A stretch of DNA of 64,000 nt from positions 3,734,501 through 3,798,500 of the forward strand of contig JAHQIY010000001.1 of assembly GCA_019054805.1 (NCBI GenBank), in the 5' to 3' direction. Below, in pieces: positions 46,111 to 56,556 of the stretch; positions within the stretch are counted from its first letter, which is position 1, and each line of letters starts with the position of its first letter. Origin of the DNA: Brachionus manjavacas (Eukaryota > Rotifera > Eurotatoria > Ploima > Brachionidae). Position numbers and translations under genes: made by a program. Below the pieces are notes generated by a model. That model was given only the letters and a program-made list of their open reading frames with translations, did not search any database and was not told the origin of the DNA.

Positions 46111-47200
46111 TTAATTTGAAATTTGAAATTTATTGACGATTTGGACCCGGCACATAGGGCATTTTTTATCAGGTATTCGAACCAAACACTGAGAGCAAGC
46201 ACATTTATGGGTACACGGCAATATTACTTGGTCAGCAGGCTCTACCATGCACACAACACAAACATTCTCCTCATTGCTTTTTATTGTCTAAATAAATATT
46301 GAAAAAATTAAATTATGGTTTGAAAAAAATATAAAAATCATACCGATAGACTTATTACAGAATTGTTTGAACACTTCAAAAAATTATGTATACATCTTGT
46401 TTCCATTCTATTGTCTTTTAAGTGATAAATGTAAATATTAGCCACCACTGACGAATCATTGGATGTGTCGTGAGCATCTTGGAATAAAATCACTGCTACA
46501 TGATACTTGTCTCTCAAAATTCCTGAATTACTATCTTTAAAAGATTCTGCACATTCTCTGGGCACTTGAAAGTGCAGCTCGGTATCCCTAAAAATATTTA
46601 CAAGTAAAATTCTTCACAACTTTTCCTCTTACTTTTGTACCAAAGAAAATTTTTCGACTTTGGTGCATGCACTTGGTATTAGCTGGGAGTCTTGGTCAAA
46701 AAGTTGAAATGTCGGATGGTCCAGAATGGAATAAAACGAATTTATATCCAGCGACCAAAGGACCATTAAATTCAATTCATTTAAATTATTTGTAAATTTT
46801 TTTAGACTGCAAAAAATTCCATCTTTTTTTAAGACAAAAATAAAACCACTTGTTTGAAATTTCTAAGGGGGTCATAAAAATAGAAAAAATGTAAATTTAC
46901 CTGTCGAGTTTGATTTTAATACATTTATTTGGACTACAAATGGAATTTCAATAGGTCTGACTTGAATATGAGTCGGCGTAGCTTGTCGCAAATTTTCATT
47001 CATGTTATTCAATTGACGATCTATAAATTGAAAATCATCCTCAACAAATCGAACAGGTTGAACTCGCCTTCTGTTAATTTAAACAAGATTTTTACTGGAA
47101 TCTGGCAGTTGATCATCAAAACTTACCTAAAGTAACTGAACACAAAATAAGTAATAATGATAAGAAAAAAAGAGAATAAGTTTATTAAAAATCCATCCAT
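46111..47200 (-). CDS. CGRRF1: CGRRF1-like membrane RING-finger E3 ligase
   Basis: Five exons (47200-47127, 47070-46901, 46822-46633, 46587-46344, 46287-46111) join in frame to 284 aa. Residues 4-23 form a membrane anchor (LINLFSFFLIIITYFVFSYF). The middle contains LHFQVPRECAESF and a long variable domain with YHVAVILFQDAHD, matching CGRRF1 (which has IYCQLPRDTK and YPLVALLTLADE). The C-terminal C3HC4 RING shows C-V-V-C ... CTHKCACSQC ... CPMC. CGRRF1 is an ER-anchored ubiquitin ligase linked to growth control and receptor degradation; human CGRRF1 is 332 aa. The third exon depends on an acceptor reading TTAAAAAAAG, because the stronger upstream CCCCCTTAG gives the wrong frame. The gene is divergent from NAA30 with 107 bp between start codons. 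Confidence 0.85.
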
Positions 47201-47307
47201 TTAATTTCAAAATTTATTATTTTTTTTCAAATTTAAATGAGCTTGATCAGACTAAGAAATTTATAGTAAAAAATTGCAAAATTTGAGTTGCATAAATTAT
47301 ATTAATA
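47201..47307. promoter_or_regulatory. 107-bp bidirectional promoter between CGRRF1 and NAA30
   Basis: Only 107 bp separate the two divergent ATGs, so core promoters or 5' UTRs overlap. The sequence is AT-rich with no clear TATA box. The start codons fix the boundaries. Confidence 0.6.
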
Positions 47308-48072
47308 ATGGAATCTAATGCAAGTCTTCTTGAAAAATTGTCTCTTTCGGGACACGGACATGGCCACGGTCATTCCCACGGGTCTGGACAATGCTGTGAC
47401 CATGAGCACGAGCCCGATGTTCACATCGAGCCCTACACTTCATCAAATAAGTTTGCAGATAGGTCTAGATTCAAGGTGGAATTTATAAATGACCAATATG
47501 TCGAATTAGATGGCTTTAGATATGTCAAATATAAAGACGAGACTCAAATGCCATTGATAATAGATTTGATCACCAGGGATTTAAGTGAGCCCTATTCAGT
47601 GTACACTTACCGCTATTTTATTCATAATTGGCCTCATCTCTGCTTCTTAGTAAATTTTAAATCAGCAAAAAAGGGCTTTATTGTTCATTTGAGTTTAGGC
47701 TATGGAAAATGAGGAATGTGTAGGTGCCATTGTGTGTAAACTTGACCGGTATAAGGAATCACTCAGGGGCTATATAGCCATGTTAGCTGTGCACGAGAAG
47801 TGTAGAAGAAAAAAAATAGGTATTTTAAAATTTAATAAAGAATTAAGCTGATTTTAAATCAAACAAAAAATACAAAAGGTTCTAATTTGGTTACACTGGC
47901 GATTAAGGCCATGATTGAGCATGATGCAGATGAAGTTGTTCTTGAGACTGAAATAACCAATAAGTCGGCGCTTAATTTGTACGAAAATCTTGGTTTTGTA
48001 AGAGATAAGCGCTTGTATCGCTATTATCTTAATGGTGTAGAAGCGTTCAGACTCAAGTTGTGGTTAAACTAG
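47308..48072 (+). CDS. NAA30: NAA30 (Mak3), NatC N-alpha-acetyltransferase catalytic subunit
   Basis: Three exons (47308-47649, 47699-47819, 47879-48072) give 218 aa. The GNAT domain includes [36 protein letters not shown] and [18 protein letters not shown] with a conserved LYRYYLNG end. NatC acetylates Met-Leu/Ile/Phe N-termini co-translationally at the ribosome with NAA35 and NAA38. Two oddities: the acetyl-CoA loop reads RRKKIGS where other NAA30 proteins have RRNGIG, so the first glycine of the RxxGxG motif is Lys; and the N-terminus carries a His-rich [11 protein letters not shown] tract with nearby Cys-Cys, which may bind metal. CCDC61 starts 138 bp after the stop. Confidence 0.93.
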
Positions 48073-48210
48073 ATTCCTGATTAATAATTTGGAACTCTAA
48101 TAAAATTCTTATATATTTTTATTTTGAATAAATTGTTTCTCAGCTAAAGGATTTGAGAGCCTTTATTAACTTTTGTCTCTTTTTTGCTTATAGATTGTAA
48201 ATATTTAGAA
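48073..48210 (+). promoter_or_regulatory. intercistronic segment: poly(A) signals then splice acceptors
   Basis: AATAAA at 48099-48104 and 48127-48132 are followed by acceptor-like TTGTTTCTCAG (ending 48142) and CTTTTTTGCTTATAG (ending 48193), 17 nt before the CCDC61 ATG. There is too little room for an independent promoter and 5' exon, so the two genes look like one polycistronic unit resolved by trans-splicing. Confidence 0.55.
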
Positions 48211-51200
48211 ATGGGTCAAGAAAAGCAGTGGACTTATGAGCTAGATTTGAATGCGGTGGAGTATTGTGTTAATTTGAGTATGGTTGAAAATGAAAATAGA
48301 CTTGTAATTGAATTGACTAATGTTAATTCGGCTGATTGCTGGAAAGGAGCGTTTGAATCATATTGTAATTTTTAAATTTTTAAATTTAAATATAATTTTT
48401 TTTTCTCAAAGACATTGAAGAATTGACCAAGAAAACTGGAAATTTCAAATCGTTTCCCATATTTTTGAATATGCTTAAAACTGCTTTGAACAAGGTAAAT
48501 ATTTTTAATTCTTTTTAAATATTAAAGAAAAGATATTTATTACTAAAGTGTCATTTTTTTCCTACTTGATAAATAATTTAGTTACTAGTGTTTTTTATTC
48601 AAAAATTTCGGAAATTTTTTTCTGTGATCATGCCATGAAATCGAGGAAGAATTTAATTAATAATTAATAACTTTTCTATTTGAGACAAATTATAAGTTGA
48701 AAATACTAATTAATTTTGTTTGAAATATTTATTAATAATCTTTTTATTTTATTATTTTTTTTATTTATGTTTTCAATAGAAAGAATATCAATCATATGTC
48801 AAACGTGTCCCATTTACATAAATTAAAAAACAAAACTTAAATTATTGTTGATTTTTGGCCAAATAAAATAAATTGATTACAAATTGTTAAAAATGATCAA
48901 CGATGCTAACTTTAAAAATCGGCTTTCTAATTATATTTTGAGGATCTTGCTTAGATATATGTCTAAATACTTATAAACATCTTGCAGCAGGTAAGGTCAG
49001 CATCTTGAAGCTTCTTGCTCTTGAGATACGTGAGAAAAGTATATATTTAGACTGACATGTATTCACTAGCTCATTAGATAAATTGTTAATCTATTTATTC
49101 AATTCATGGTAACAAATTTCATCGAAGTTTATTTGATTTTCATTCATCAAGGAAAAATTAGAATCTTTAATTTTATTTTAAAGAAAAAAAAATCTTTAAT
49201 AAATATTTGTCAATATTTATAATACAAAATTGAACCTTACAAAAAATAAAAATAAATGGTTTATTTTTTAATCTAAATATTTAATTTGGAAAATTATGAT
49301 TAAAGCCAAAGATCCAAACGTCTTAATGCTCCGGTGAACAAAATAAATATTGTCTTATTACTGGATTATTTTTGCAATTAGCAATATAAAAATTCTTCGA
49401 CAATTAAGTGATAATATAATTTGATCAAAAAAATATCAGTCATACATTTTGGAAGATTCTATTAAAATTTTTTAAAATTTAATAATCTGGTTGACAATTG
49501 CATCTATTACAAGTGAACCATTTACCCTTGTGTAGAAATGTTTGCACTTAAAGATGAGACCTTACCCAAGCCCACACACAAGGTACCATATTTTCCATGT
49601 TGAAAACTTCTTAATTTTGAGTTTTTGCACTAAAAAAGTATTTTCAATTTTAAGACCAGCATCTAAACCCAGAGTCTAGAACAAGAGCTGCATTTTTACC
49701 TAAAACTCAACTTTAAGTGTGGTATTTAATTAATTTTTAATTGCAGAGTTAAAAAAATTATTATTTTTTTTTAATTTAAGCGATTTAATTTGATTAAAGT
49801 CAAATACATTCAGATTCATCTAAATTCGGCTAAATAGCTATCAATTTATTTTTTATTACCGCGATATATATTTTTGAAATACATTTTTATGGTAAAATTA
49901 AATCTGGATTTACTGGAGTTGGCAAATCTTCATAATTTTCACTTGGCTCAGGTTCTGATGCAGCTCTTGTTTTTAAAGGTTAACTTCTTTTGCGTTTTTG
50001 GCCAATTTGTAAACATTTTGCTTGTAGAGACATTGGCAAAGATTTAGCCTGTTTAACATCGCTATGATTTGTTCAGAAAATAAAGTTTTATTTCAATCAA
50101 TTTCAATCTCGCAAATTGTGGTTATCTCTTTTAATTAAGATTCAAGTGATGTCCACAATAAATTTTAAAAATTTTCACAATAATTTGAAGTTAAAAAGTC
50201 ACTTGACTAACGGGTAAAATAAAAAATTCCAAACTTGTTTGTAGAGCTGTTTCCAGATCATTATAAGTCATATATTTTACCTTCACCAACAAAGTTTTAA
50301 AAACATCAAGCTTTTTAGGTTATAATAAAATAATTTTGTAGTAATAAAAATAGATTACCAGTAAGAAAAATAATTAGAACTTAAACAATTAACTTTTCTG
50401 ATAAAATTTTTCATGAATTTCATTATTTAAAACATCTTTCAATAAATTGCTTATCATCATCAGGCGAACTTTCAGGTTCTGGACAATTGATACGCTAAGA
50501 CTATTGTTTTGCACATTCGTAAGACCTCATCTGGAATATGCCGCAGTAGTCTGGTCTCCTCATACAGTAAAGGATATTAGAGTACTTGAGAATGTACAGA
50601 GAAGAGCAACAAAGTTAGTACCAAGAATAATAGCTGGGAATATAGCAGGAGACTAGAAGTTCTTGGTTTGACTCTCCTTAGCGAGAGAAGAAAAAGAGGT
50701 GACTTGATCCAGCTTTTTAAATTCCAAATTGGCATCAATAAAGTTAACTCGACAAAACTTCCTACTAGATGTAACTAAAAATGAATAGCCAATGTTTTGT
50801 TGTATAAACAGTGTAAATAGTTTCCTAGTAGTCTTCCGTGTAACACTTCTCCGCAAGCTTCTTGCAGTAGCTAATTATTTTTATCATTATTACAATTTTT
50901 AACGGGTGGCCAAAAATGGTTGTCTTAAAATTCATTGAGAAAAAAAATAGTGAACGGACAATGATATAATAGTGAAATTTTGAGGGTTTACAGCTTTTTT
51001 CTCTAGTTTCTGAAATTGATATTTTTATAAAACTTTCTTTTCAAAATTAGTCCACTCTGGCCTACTAATTGACCCCTACCTGTGACCTAGGTTGTCCTCA
51101 TAAATCACCATATAAAAGTTATGAGTTTTATATATCATTTTGTAGAGAATTTTTTTATGATTAAAATGAGCTATAGATTGTTTTATTCCGTCTAGTTTTC

Positions 51201-53590
51201 GAGAAGAAACAATCAAATAACACCATTGTTCTAAAATCTAAAAAACTTGGGTGTTTATGTTTTTATCGAACTTTTGATTTATTTAAGGTATTATCTTAAA
51301 ATTTTGAACACATATATAATTGAATTTAAGCTTTTAAATAAATATCTTTATAAAATAAAATTTTTTTTTTGAGTCTTGATTTTCAGTATTTTTTAAACTT
51401 TAGTGCTTTATATCATTAAGTTGAAAATTTCAAAGAAAACAAGGGAAAGTTACTGAATAAAATACCTGATTTAAAAGCTTAAAGTTTATCCTTTATTTTG
51501 ATATAAAATATGTGATAGTGGCCTTGTCCTAAAATGAAAAAATAAAGATAGAAACCTAAGAAAACACAAATCTTTTTTTTTAATTTTATTGTGCATTTTA
51601 AAAATTTAGTTTTAAATTGTTTTCTCGTTTGAATTTTTAATCTTTTAAACAAATTTGAACAAAAAATTATTTAAAAAAAATGGGACATCCAAAACCTCAA
51701 TCGATGCGTGAATTGGTAATTGAGCACTATAAAAATGGCACGGCGAATTCCGAGATATTCTTGATAATTGCTTCAAAAGTTTCCAAAAGAACGATTTCTC
51801 GTTGGACAAAAGTTTTCAGAGAAAATGGGAATTTTTTTCCGAAAACTTCACCTGGTCGCCCAAATACTGTTTCAAATCACTTGAACAAAATCAGAGTAAA
51901 GAGATTGGCTAAATAATGTTCAGGTAGACAATTACCAATTCACGCATCGATTGAGGTTTTGGATGTCCCATTTTTTTTAAATAATTTTTTGTTCAAATTT
52001 GTTTAAAAGATTAAAAATTCAAACGAGAAAACAATTTAAAACTAAATTTTTAAAATGCACAATAAAATTAAAAAAAAGAATTGTTTTTTCTTAGGTTTCT
52101 ATCTTTATTTTTTCATTTTAGGACAAAGCCACTATCACATATTTTATATCAAAATAAAGGATAAACTTTAAGCTTTTAAATCAGGTATTTTATTCAGTAA
52201 CTTTCCCTTGTTTTCTTTGAAATTTTCAACTTAATTAATTTTTGTCTAAAAAAATTTGACTTTTACCTAAAAATAAAATTAAAATTTTAATTAAAGTCAA
52301 GTACATCGGTGACCATTGATTTGTTGACTTATCAAGATTTGGAACTTTTGCGTTCCAAAAAATTAAATTCTCTAAATGAAGCATCAAATGTGAATTCAAA
52401 TAACAATAAAAGATTTTTGATTTTGACTTATAGTGTTGAATTTGACAAGTAATTAAAAAAATATATCTATTTTTTGATTAAAATTTATTTAAAGGATCAA
52501 CTACCCACTCCAACTAAACTATCAGGGTAAAACAAACGTAAATGTACTCATCGATACAATAAAAAAGTTGAAAAATGTAATTAAAAACTACGAATCCCAA
52601 GTAAATCAAAAAATAAATAAATTATTGAATAATTTTTATACTTTTACCATCAAAAAGAGCAAATATCCTGTAGTTGCTAGATCGACCAAAAATCAAGTCT
52701 GCGAGGACTGGGACGAGTCAGATACAAGTATTGATTGCAAAACTGATTTGAAACTTCAAAAAGAAACAAAACTTTTGAGACAAATGATAAAAACAATCGA
52801 AGAAAAGGCCCTAAAAGAAAAAAACTTATTCCAAAAACAGCTTCAAAAGAAAAAGCAAGAAGTAGAGATATTAAAAAATGAGCTTCAGCAGTCTAGGATG
52901 AATGAGAGAAATTTTAAAAATGAGATTAAATGTCTGAGTAATGAACTGAGAGTTTTGCGTCAGCGAAAACCTTCAACATCTAGCCTGAAGAGAACTTCAT
53001 CAACTGAGTCGTTCCGGTCATTGACCAGAGACGATTCGATACGTTCCTTTCACAGTCATGTGCCCCGGGATTTAAGTCGAAACTCAAGTCGCAATAACTC
53101 GCTTGTGACAACTAGAGTCAAGAGTGTATCACCAGCTCCTTCGAATCGGTCAGTACGGTCCGCTAATTCCGTAGATTCGACCGGTAGGAGGAAATTTAAT
53201 CCAACAGAGTATGTAAAAAATAGAAAAAATAAATTAGAAGAATGCAAAATTAAGAGAGAAAAGGAAATTAAAAATAGACTTAGTGGTTCAAGAAGTTCTC
53301 TGAACGATAGAAGATTCAAAACTAGCCAATTTAGTCTAAATAATAGTGAGATTGGGTCTTATTGTTCGTCTGATAATCAGTCCGAATGTAACTCGGTGTC
53401 AAGCCGTATGTCACGCAAAAACTTTAAAATGGGCCAAAAAAGAAACAATCCAAAGGCAAAAATCAAAAATTCCAGTCAAAAAAATATTTCCCAAGAAGAT
53501 AGATACCTAAATGAGATCTATGGTGCCAATGATGAAATGAAAGAAATCGATGCCAAACTAAAATCGCTTCAAATGTTAATTAAAAGTTAA
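48211..53590 (+). CDS. CCDC61: CCDC61/VFL3 basal-body coiled-coil protein
   Basis: Four exons (48211-48364, 48412-48494, 52297-52448, 52495-53590) total 1,485 nt, 494 aa. The N-terminal XRCC4-like head is clear: [14 protein letters not shown], then [36 protein letters not shown] and [12 protein letters not shown] followed by [13 protein letters not shown] long coiled coil spans about residues 165-270 and a Ser/Arg-rich disordered tail follows. CCDC61/VFL3 forms filaments at centrioles and basal bodies and orients their microtubule rootlets; it is expected in a ciliated animal. Intron 2 is 3.8 kb and holds repeat, MULE, LINE and fold-back remnants, while the other introns are 46-47 nt. The gene follows NAA30 at 138 bp. 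Confidence 0.92.
48990..49050 (+). repeat. dispersed repeat, copy 2 of 2
   Basis: CAGCATCTTGAAGCTTCTTG, followed by GAGATACGTGAG and AAGTATAT, matches 9705-9755. It lies inside intron 2 of CCDC61. Confidence 0.5.
49051..49875 (+). other. CCDC61 intron 2, unassigned part
   Basis: AT-rich intronic DNA. About 49500-49720 is GC-richer (CCCAAGCCCACACACAAGG) and includes short inverted CTTGTGT/ACACAAG words; the type is unknown. Confidence 0.35.
49880..50075 (-). mobile_element. MULE transposase C-terminal scrap
   Basis: Minus-strand reading gives [20 protein letters not shown], a stop, then [20 protein letters not shown]. The IGQKRKRS basic motif after the SWIM finger is typical of animal MULE transposases and parallels PNRKRGAPEKNK in the element at the window start. 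No terminal repeats were found, so it is a fragment of a different MULE in intron 2 of CCDC61. Confidence 0.5.
50440..50905 (+). mobile_element. LINE 3' fragment (CR1-like) in the CCDC61 intron
   Basis: Plus-strand pieces read [34 protein letters not shown] and, in another frame, [20 protein letters not shown] with [13 protein letters not shown], the C-terminal part of CR1-like polyproteins. A frame break separates them. Near the 3' end lies the hairpin GCAAG (50853-50857)/CTTGC (50861-50865). It is oriented with CCDC61 transcription and 5'-truncated. Confidence 0.75.
51419..52231. mobile_element. 813-bp fold-back element with a Tc1-like transposase start in its arms
   Basis: The ends AGTTGAAAATTTCAAAGAAA and its inverse are flanked by TA on both sides. 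The arms (about 51419-51726 and 51928-52231) match almost perfectly. Each arm contains the ATG and first 15 or so codons of a helix-turn-helix ORF ([15 protein letters not shown]), which on the plus strand runs on through the 200-bp centre ([20 protein letters not shown]) to a stop at 51916. It looks like two 5' halves of a Tc1-like transposon joined tail to tail. It lies in intron 2 of CCDC61. Confidence 0.85.
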
Positions 53591-53674
53591 TTTTTACTAG
53601 GTTTTTTATTTAAATTTTTTAAATTAATTCAAAATAAATAAATTAAATAGTAGTTTTTTTTAAACTGAAAAAAT

Positions 53675-53860
53675 TTATTAATTTATTTGAAAATGAAAAT
53701 GAAACGACTGCTAAAGCTCATCAGAGTTTTGCTAGGACATTGCTCCAAATTGCAGTTAATTATACTACTACTACTACCAGATCTGACTTGGTTATAATCA
53801 TTCAAGAATGGATTGACAATTTCTGGTATTTAAAGAACTCAATTGATGATTTTTAATTTT
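53675..53860 (+). pseudogene. coding-like scrap of unknown family
   Basis: An open stretch ends with HQSFARTLLQIAVNY, a TTTTT run and IIIQEWIDNFWYLKNSIDDF before a stop. The amphipathic, Trp-containing sequence is unlike random AT-rich translation. There is no start codon or clear splice acceptor. It may be the C-terminus of a transposon protein; it lies just after the CCDC61 stop. Confidence 0.35.
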
Positions 53861-53919
53861 TAAACTTAAAATTATAAAAAAAAAATTCAAACAATTTATT
53901 CAAAGTTGTTTTGGCCTTA

Positions 53920-54605
53920 CCTTAACTCGAGAACTTAACTTTTTGTGAGCTGGTGAACTGACATTTTCGTGAGCTTCAGTTCACCTGGATAAAATTAGAA
54001 AAAAATATTTCTTTATTATTTAATTAAATTAATTACTAATTAAATCAATTATTCCAAAAAAGTAATACAAAAAAAGCAAATGTTTTTATAATGGGCTTTA
54101 CTCTTATGCAATTTTAGACCCCATGCTCCTTTGCATTTCTTGATAACTCCATTTTTATGGCAAATATCACACTGAAGATCAGATTCACCACGTCGCGTCA
54201 ACTTCTGTATTAGCCTCTATTGAAGACACCGGTGCTTCATAATTTTTTTTTCCTAAATATATAGCATTAGCTTTTACTGAATTCTTTTCGAGACTCAGTT
54301 GTTCAAGCTCTTTATTTAAGCTTTCAACTCATTTTGTTACCAATTTTACATCAGACTCACAGTCTAAACACGGATCAAGAGATATTACTTTTTTTAGTTT
54401 TTAGTATGTTAAAGCAATCATTTTGATCAAAATTGGATATTTTTTCAATCAACGAAAATTAATTGAAACTGATTAGTTCACGAAAAAAAATTAGATCACA
54501 AAAAAAAGAAAAAAAAAGAAGCTTATAATTGGTGAACTAACTTATATTTTTCTAAAATTTTCAGACAGTTTCGTGAGCCTATAATTCACAAATTAAGGTA
54601 CAGCG
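53920..54605 (-). mobile_element. decayed element with a C2H2-type zinc finger
   Basis: Minus-strand coding near 54400-54090 reads SLDPCLDCESDVKLV, a stop, LNKELEQLSLEKNSVKANA and, in another frame, LQCDICHKNGVIKKCKG with WGLKLHKSKAHY, a zinc finger seen in LINE and transposon proteins. The flanks contain GTGAGCTGGTGAACTGA-like and TAGTTCACCAATTATAAGC-like sequences that are loosely inverted, with ACCTTAA near both outer edges, so this may be a decayed DNA transposon. Multiple frame breaks. Confidence 0.4.
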
Positions 54606-55527
54606 TTGTTTTAATCTATATCATATTTGTCTAAATTTACCAAAAAATAAAATTTGTTTCATATTAAAATTCACTTTTAATTTTTTTTTTAAATCTCTGC
54701 AAAATGCACTACGCTCAATTATATTGATTTTAATTTCTGCTAAACTTTGCAAATTTAGCAGACCTTGTCGTTTGATGCAACTTTGAAAGTTGAACTATGT
54801 TGCATTTACAGAACTAAGTTTAAATCTTTAGAAAAAAAGTTATTAAATTTTTTTTTACTTTATTCTGTTTTTTTTTCCATCGTGTACTGAATTTCAGAAA
54901 ACCTTCAAACTGAGTTTTTAAACTATTTATTTGCTATCTGGACTAGTTAAGATTCGAAGAACATATCTAATAAAATACATATCCAAGTAAATCAGTCATT
55001 CCTGACTAATTTTAGTGATTTGGGTAATCGATTAATTCAATAAATTCAATCTGAATTTTTATTTCATCTATTAATAAAAATATCTAAAATAATTAAAAAA
55101 AAACAAAACGTTGTTAAACAAGTCAAAGAAACATTATAGCTAGAAAAATTCTAAAAGTCTACAATATATCAAAAATCTGTATTTTCCAAGTTTTATTAGA
55201 CAAATTTTAGTCAAATAATTAATTTTTTGATGAAATAAATTAATTTTATTATCCAAAAAAAATTTGAATCTTGTTTTCAATTAAAAATAAAAATTGCTGT
55301 TTATTTCTTGTACAGGATTAAAAATAATTTGCTTTTCACTCTACCATATCTTCAAATCATACCGGATTCTGTTTTGGGAATAATTCGATTTTTAAAAAGA
55401 ATTTATCATAATTATAAAAAATACCAGTTATTGTAATAATAAATAAAATAATTTTTTTTAATTAATTTAAAATTTATTTATTTTTTGTAAATTTTCTCTA
55501 ATATTCGTAATAATGCATTGATAAAAT
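54606..55527. other. AT-rich intergenic region, nothing supported
   Basis: A patch near 54700-54830 has repeated TGCAAAAT/GCAGA words recalling the fold-back MITE at 35.8 kb, too weak to call. Confidence 0.4.
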
Positions 55528-55788
55528 CTATGGTTTACATAGGATACAAATTCCATTGGAGTTCCAGGTAAGGCACAAACACTTTTCTAATGGATTCTCA
55601 ATGTTTGATTTCAAAGGAAGCGAAGATCTTTTGCCACTTTGGCAAGCTGGGCCACCTCCCCATTGAATGCATAGGCCTCCTAATGTCTGTGAAATGCAGT
55701 AGCAGGCTTTGTTTTCAGGTACGGCTAAGTCAGCAGCGGCTACTGAGAAGATAATGGCAATTGATAAGATGATTGCTAAAAATTTCAT
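55528..55788 (-). CDS. secreted cysteine-rich peptide with an internal repeat
   Basis: 86 codons from ATG 55788. A strong signal peptide (MKFLAIILSIAIIFSVAAA) is followed by a mature part of about 65 residues with eight cysteines in two similar halves: ACYCISQTLGGLCIQWGGG with PAC, and KCLCLTWNSNGICILCKP. Each half has C-x-C-x(8-9)-C and a further Cys. The pattern suggests two small disulfide-knotted modules, typical in size for antimicrobial, venom-like or protease-inhibitor peptides, but I do not recognise a family. A TATA box lies 39 nt upstream. The single exon and clean stop argue for an intact gene. Confidence 0.75.
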   Translation of the reverse strand: MKFLAIILSIAIIFSVAAADLAVPENKACYCISQTLGGLCIQWGGGPACQSGKRSSLPLKSNIENPLEKCLCLTWNSNGICILCKP

Positions 55789-55826
55789 TTTTGCTTTTTT
55801 TTTTAATTTCCTTCAAATTGAACCAT

Positions 55827-55834
55827 TATTTATA
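55827..55834 (-). promoter_or_regulatory. TATA box of the cysteine-rich peptide gene
   Basis: TATAAATA on the minus strand, 39 nt upstream of the ATG, which predicts a 5' UTR of about 10-15 nt. Confidence 0.5.
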
Positions 55835-55839
55835 AACTA

Positions 55840-56511
55840 TCGATGAGAAGATCAAATATGTTTTACTCTGCTAATTTAATTTTATCTTCTTAATCAACAC
55901 CCATTTTATAACAATTTTCGCTGAAAAAAAAAAACTAGACGAGAATGTTAAACATTTTTTCGATTGAGAATAGCAAATTTTTATTACAAAGAACATAGAC
56001 ACAAGAGCGTTATCATTTTTACACTTAACAAAAAGGAAAAAATATTAAATAGGTAATAAAAAAAAAGAAACGATAATTTTTTTCCATTTAAATTTAAAAA
56101 TTCTGTAAAATCTTTTTTTCCGAGAAAATTTCAAAATTTTAAAACAATTTAGTTTTTAAATAAATAAGATACTTTTTTTACCGGATTCACGAAAAAAAAT
56201 AAAGAGATTTGTTTTGGCTTGTCGTGTCAAATCAAGTTCAAATGTTCTGATATATTTTCTTAAATACAAAAATATTTAAGAAAATAATTAAATTTTTAAA
56301 ATTTAATTTTGCTTCATTTGATTTGAAATTGGTGTTTTCTTATCTGAAAATTTTTGTTTTTAATTGAAACCATGGACTTTTTTTCAAACATAATTATCTA
56401 ATTTTTATAAAATTTTTATCATGTGGCTGAAAAGTAGGACTCAGTTTTTTTCCAACCAGCCAAGACTGTAGCTAGATTATTTCTTAAACAAATAAAAATA
56501 ATGTTCTTAAT
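55840..56511. other. AT-rich intergenic region, nothing supported
   Basis: No open stretch or repeat ends seen. Confidence 0.45.
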
Positions 56512-56556
56512 TTAATAATAATAATAATAATAATAATTCTAATAATAATAATAATT
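56512..56556 (+). repeat. (AAT)n microsatellite
   Basis: About 45 bp of AAT units, interrupted once by TTCT. Confidence 0.9.

Noticed and set aside
46860-46870. CCCCCTTAG as the acceptor of CGRRF1 exon 3
   Set aside because: It is the better-looking acceptor but puts the exon out of frame; the later AAAAAAAG keeps the conserved protein in frame.
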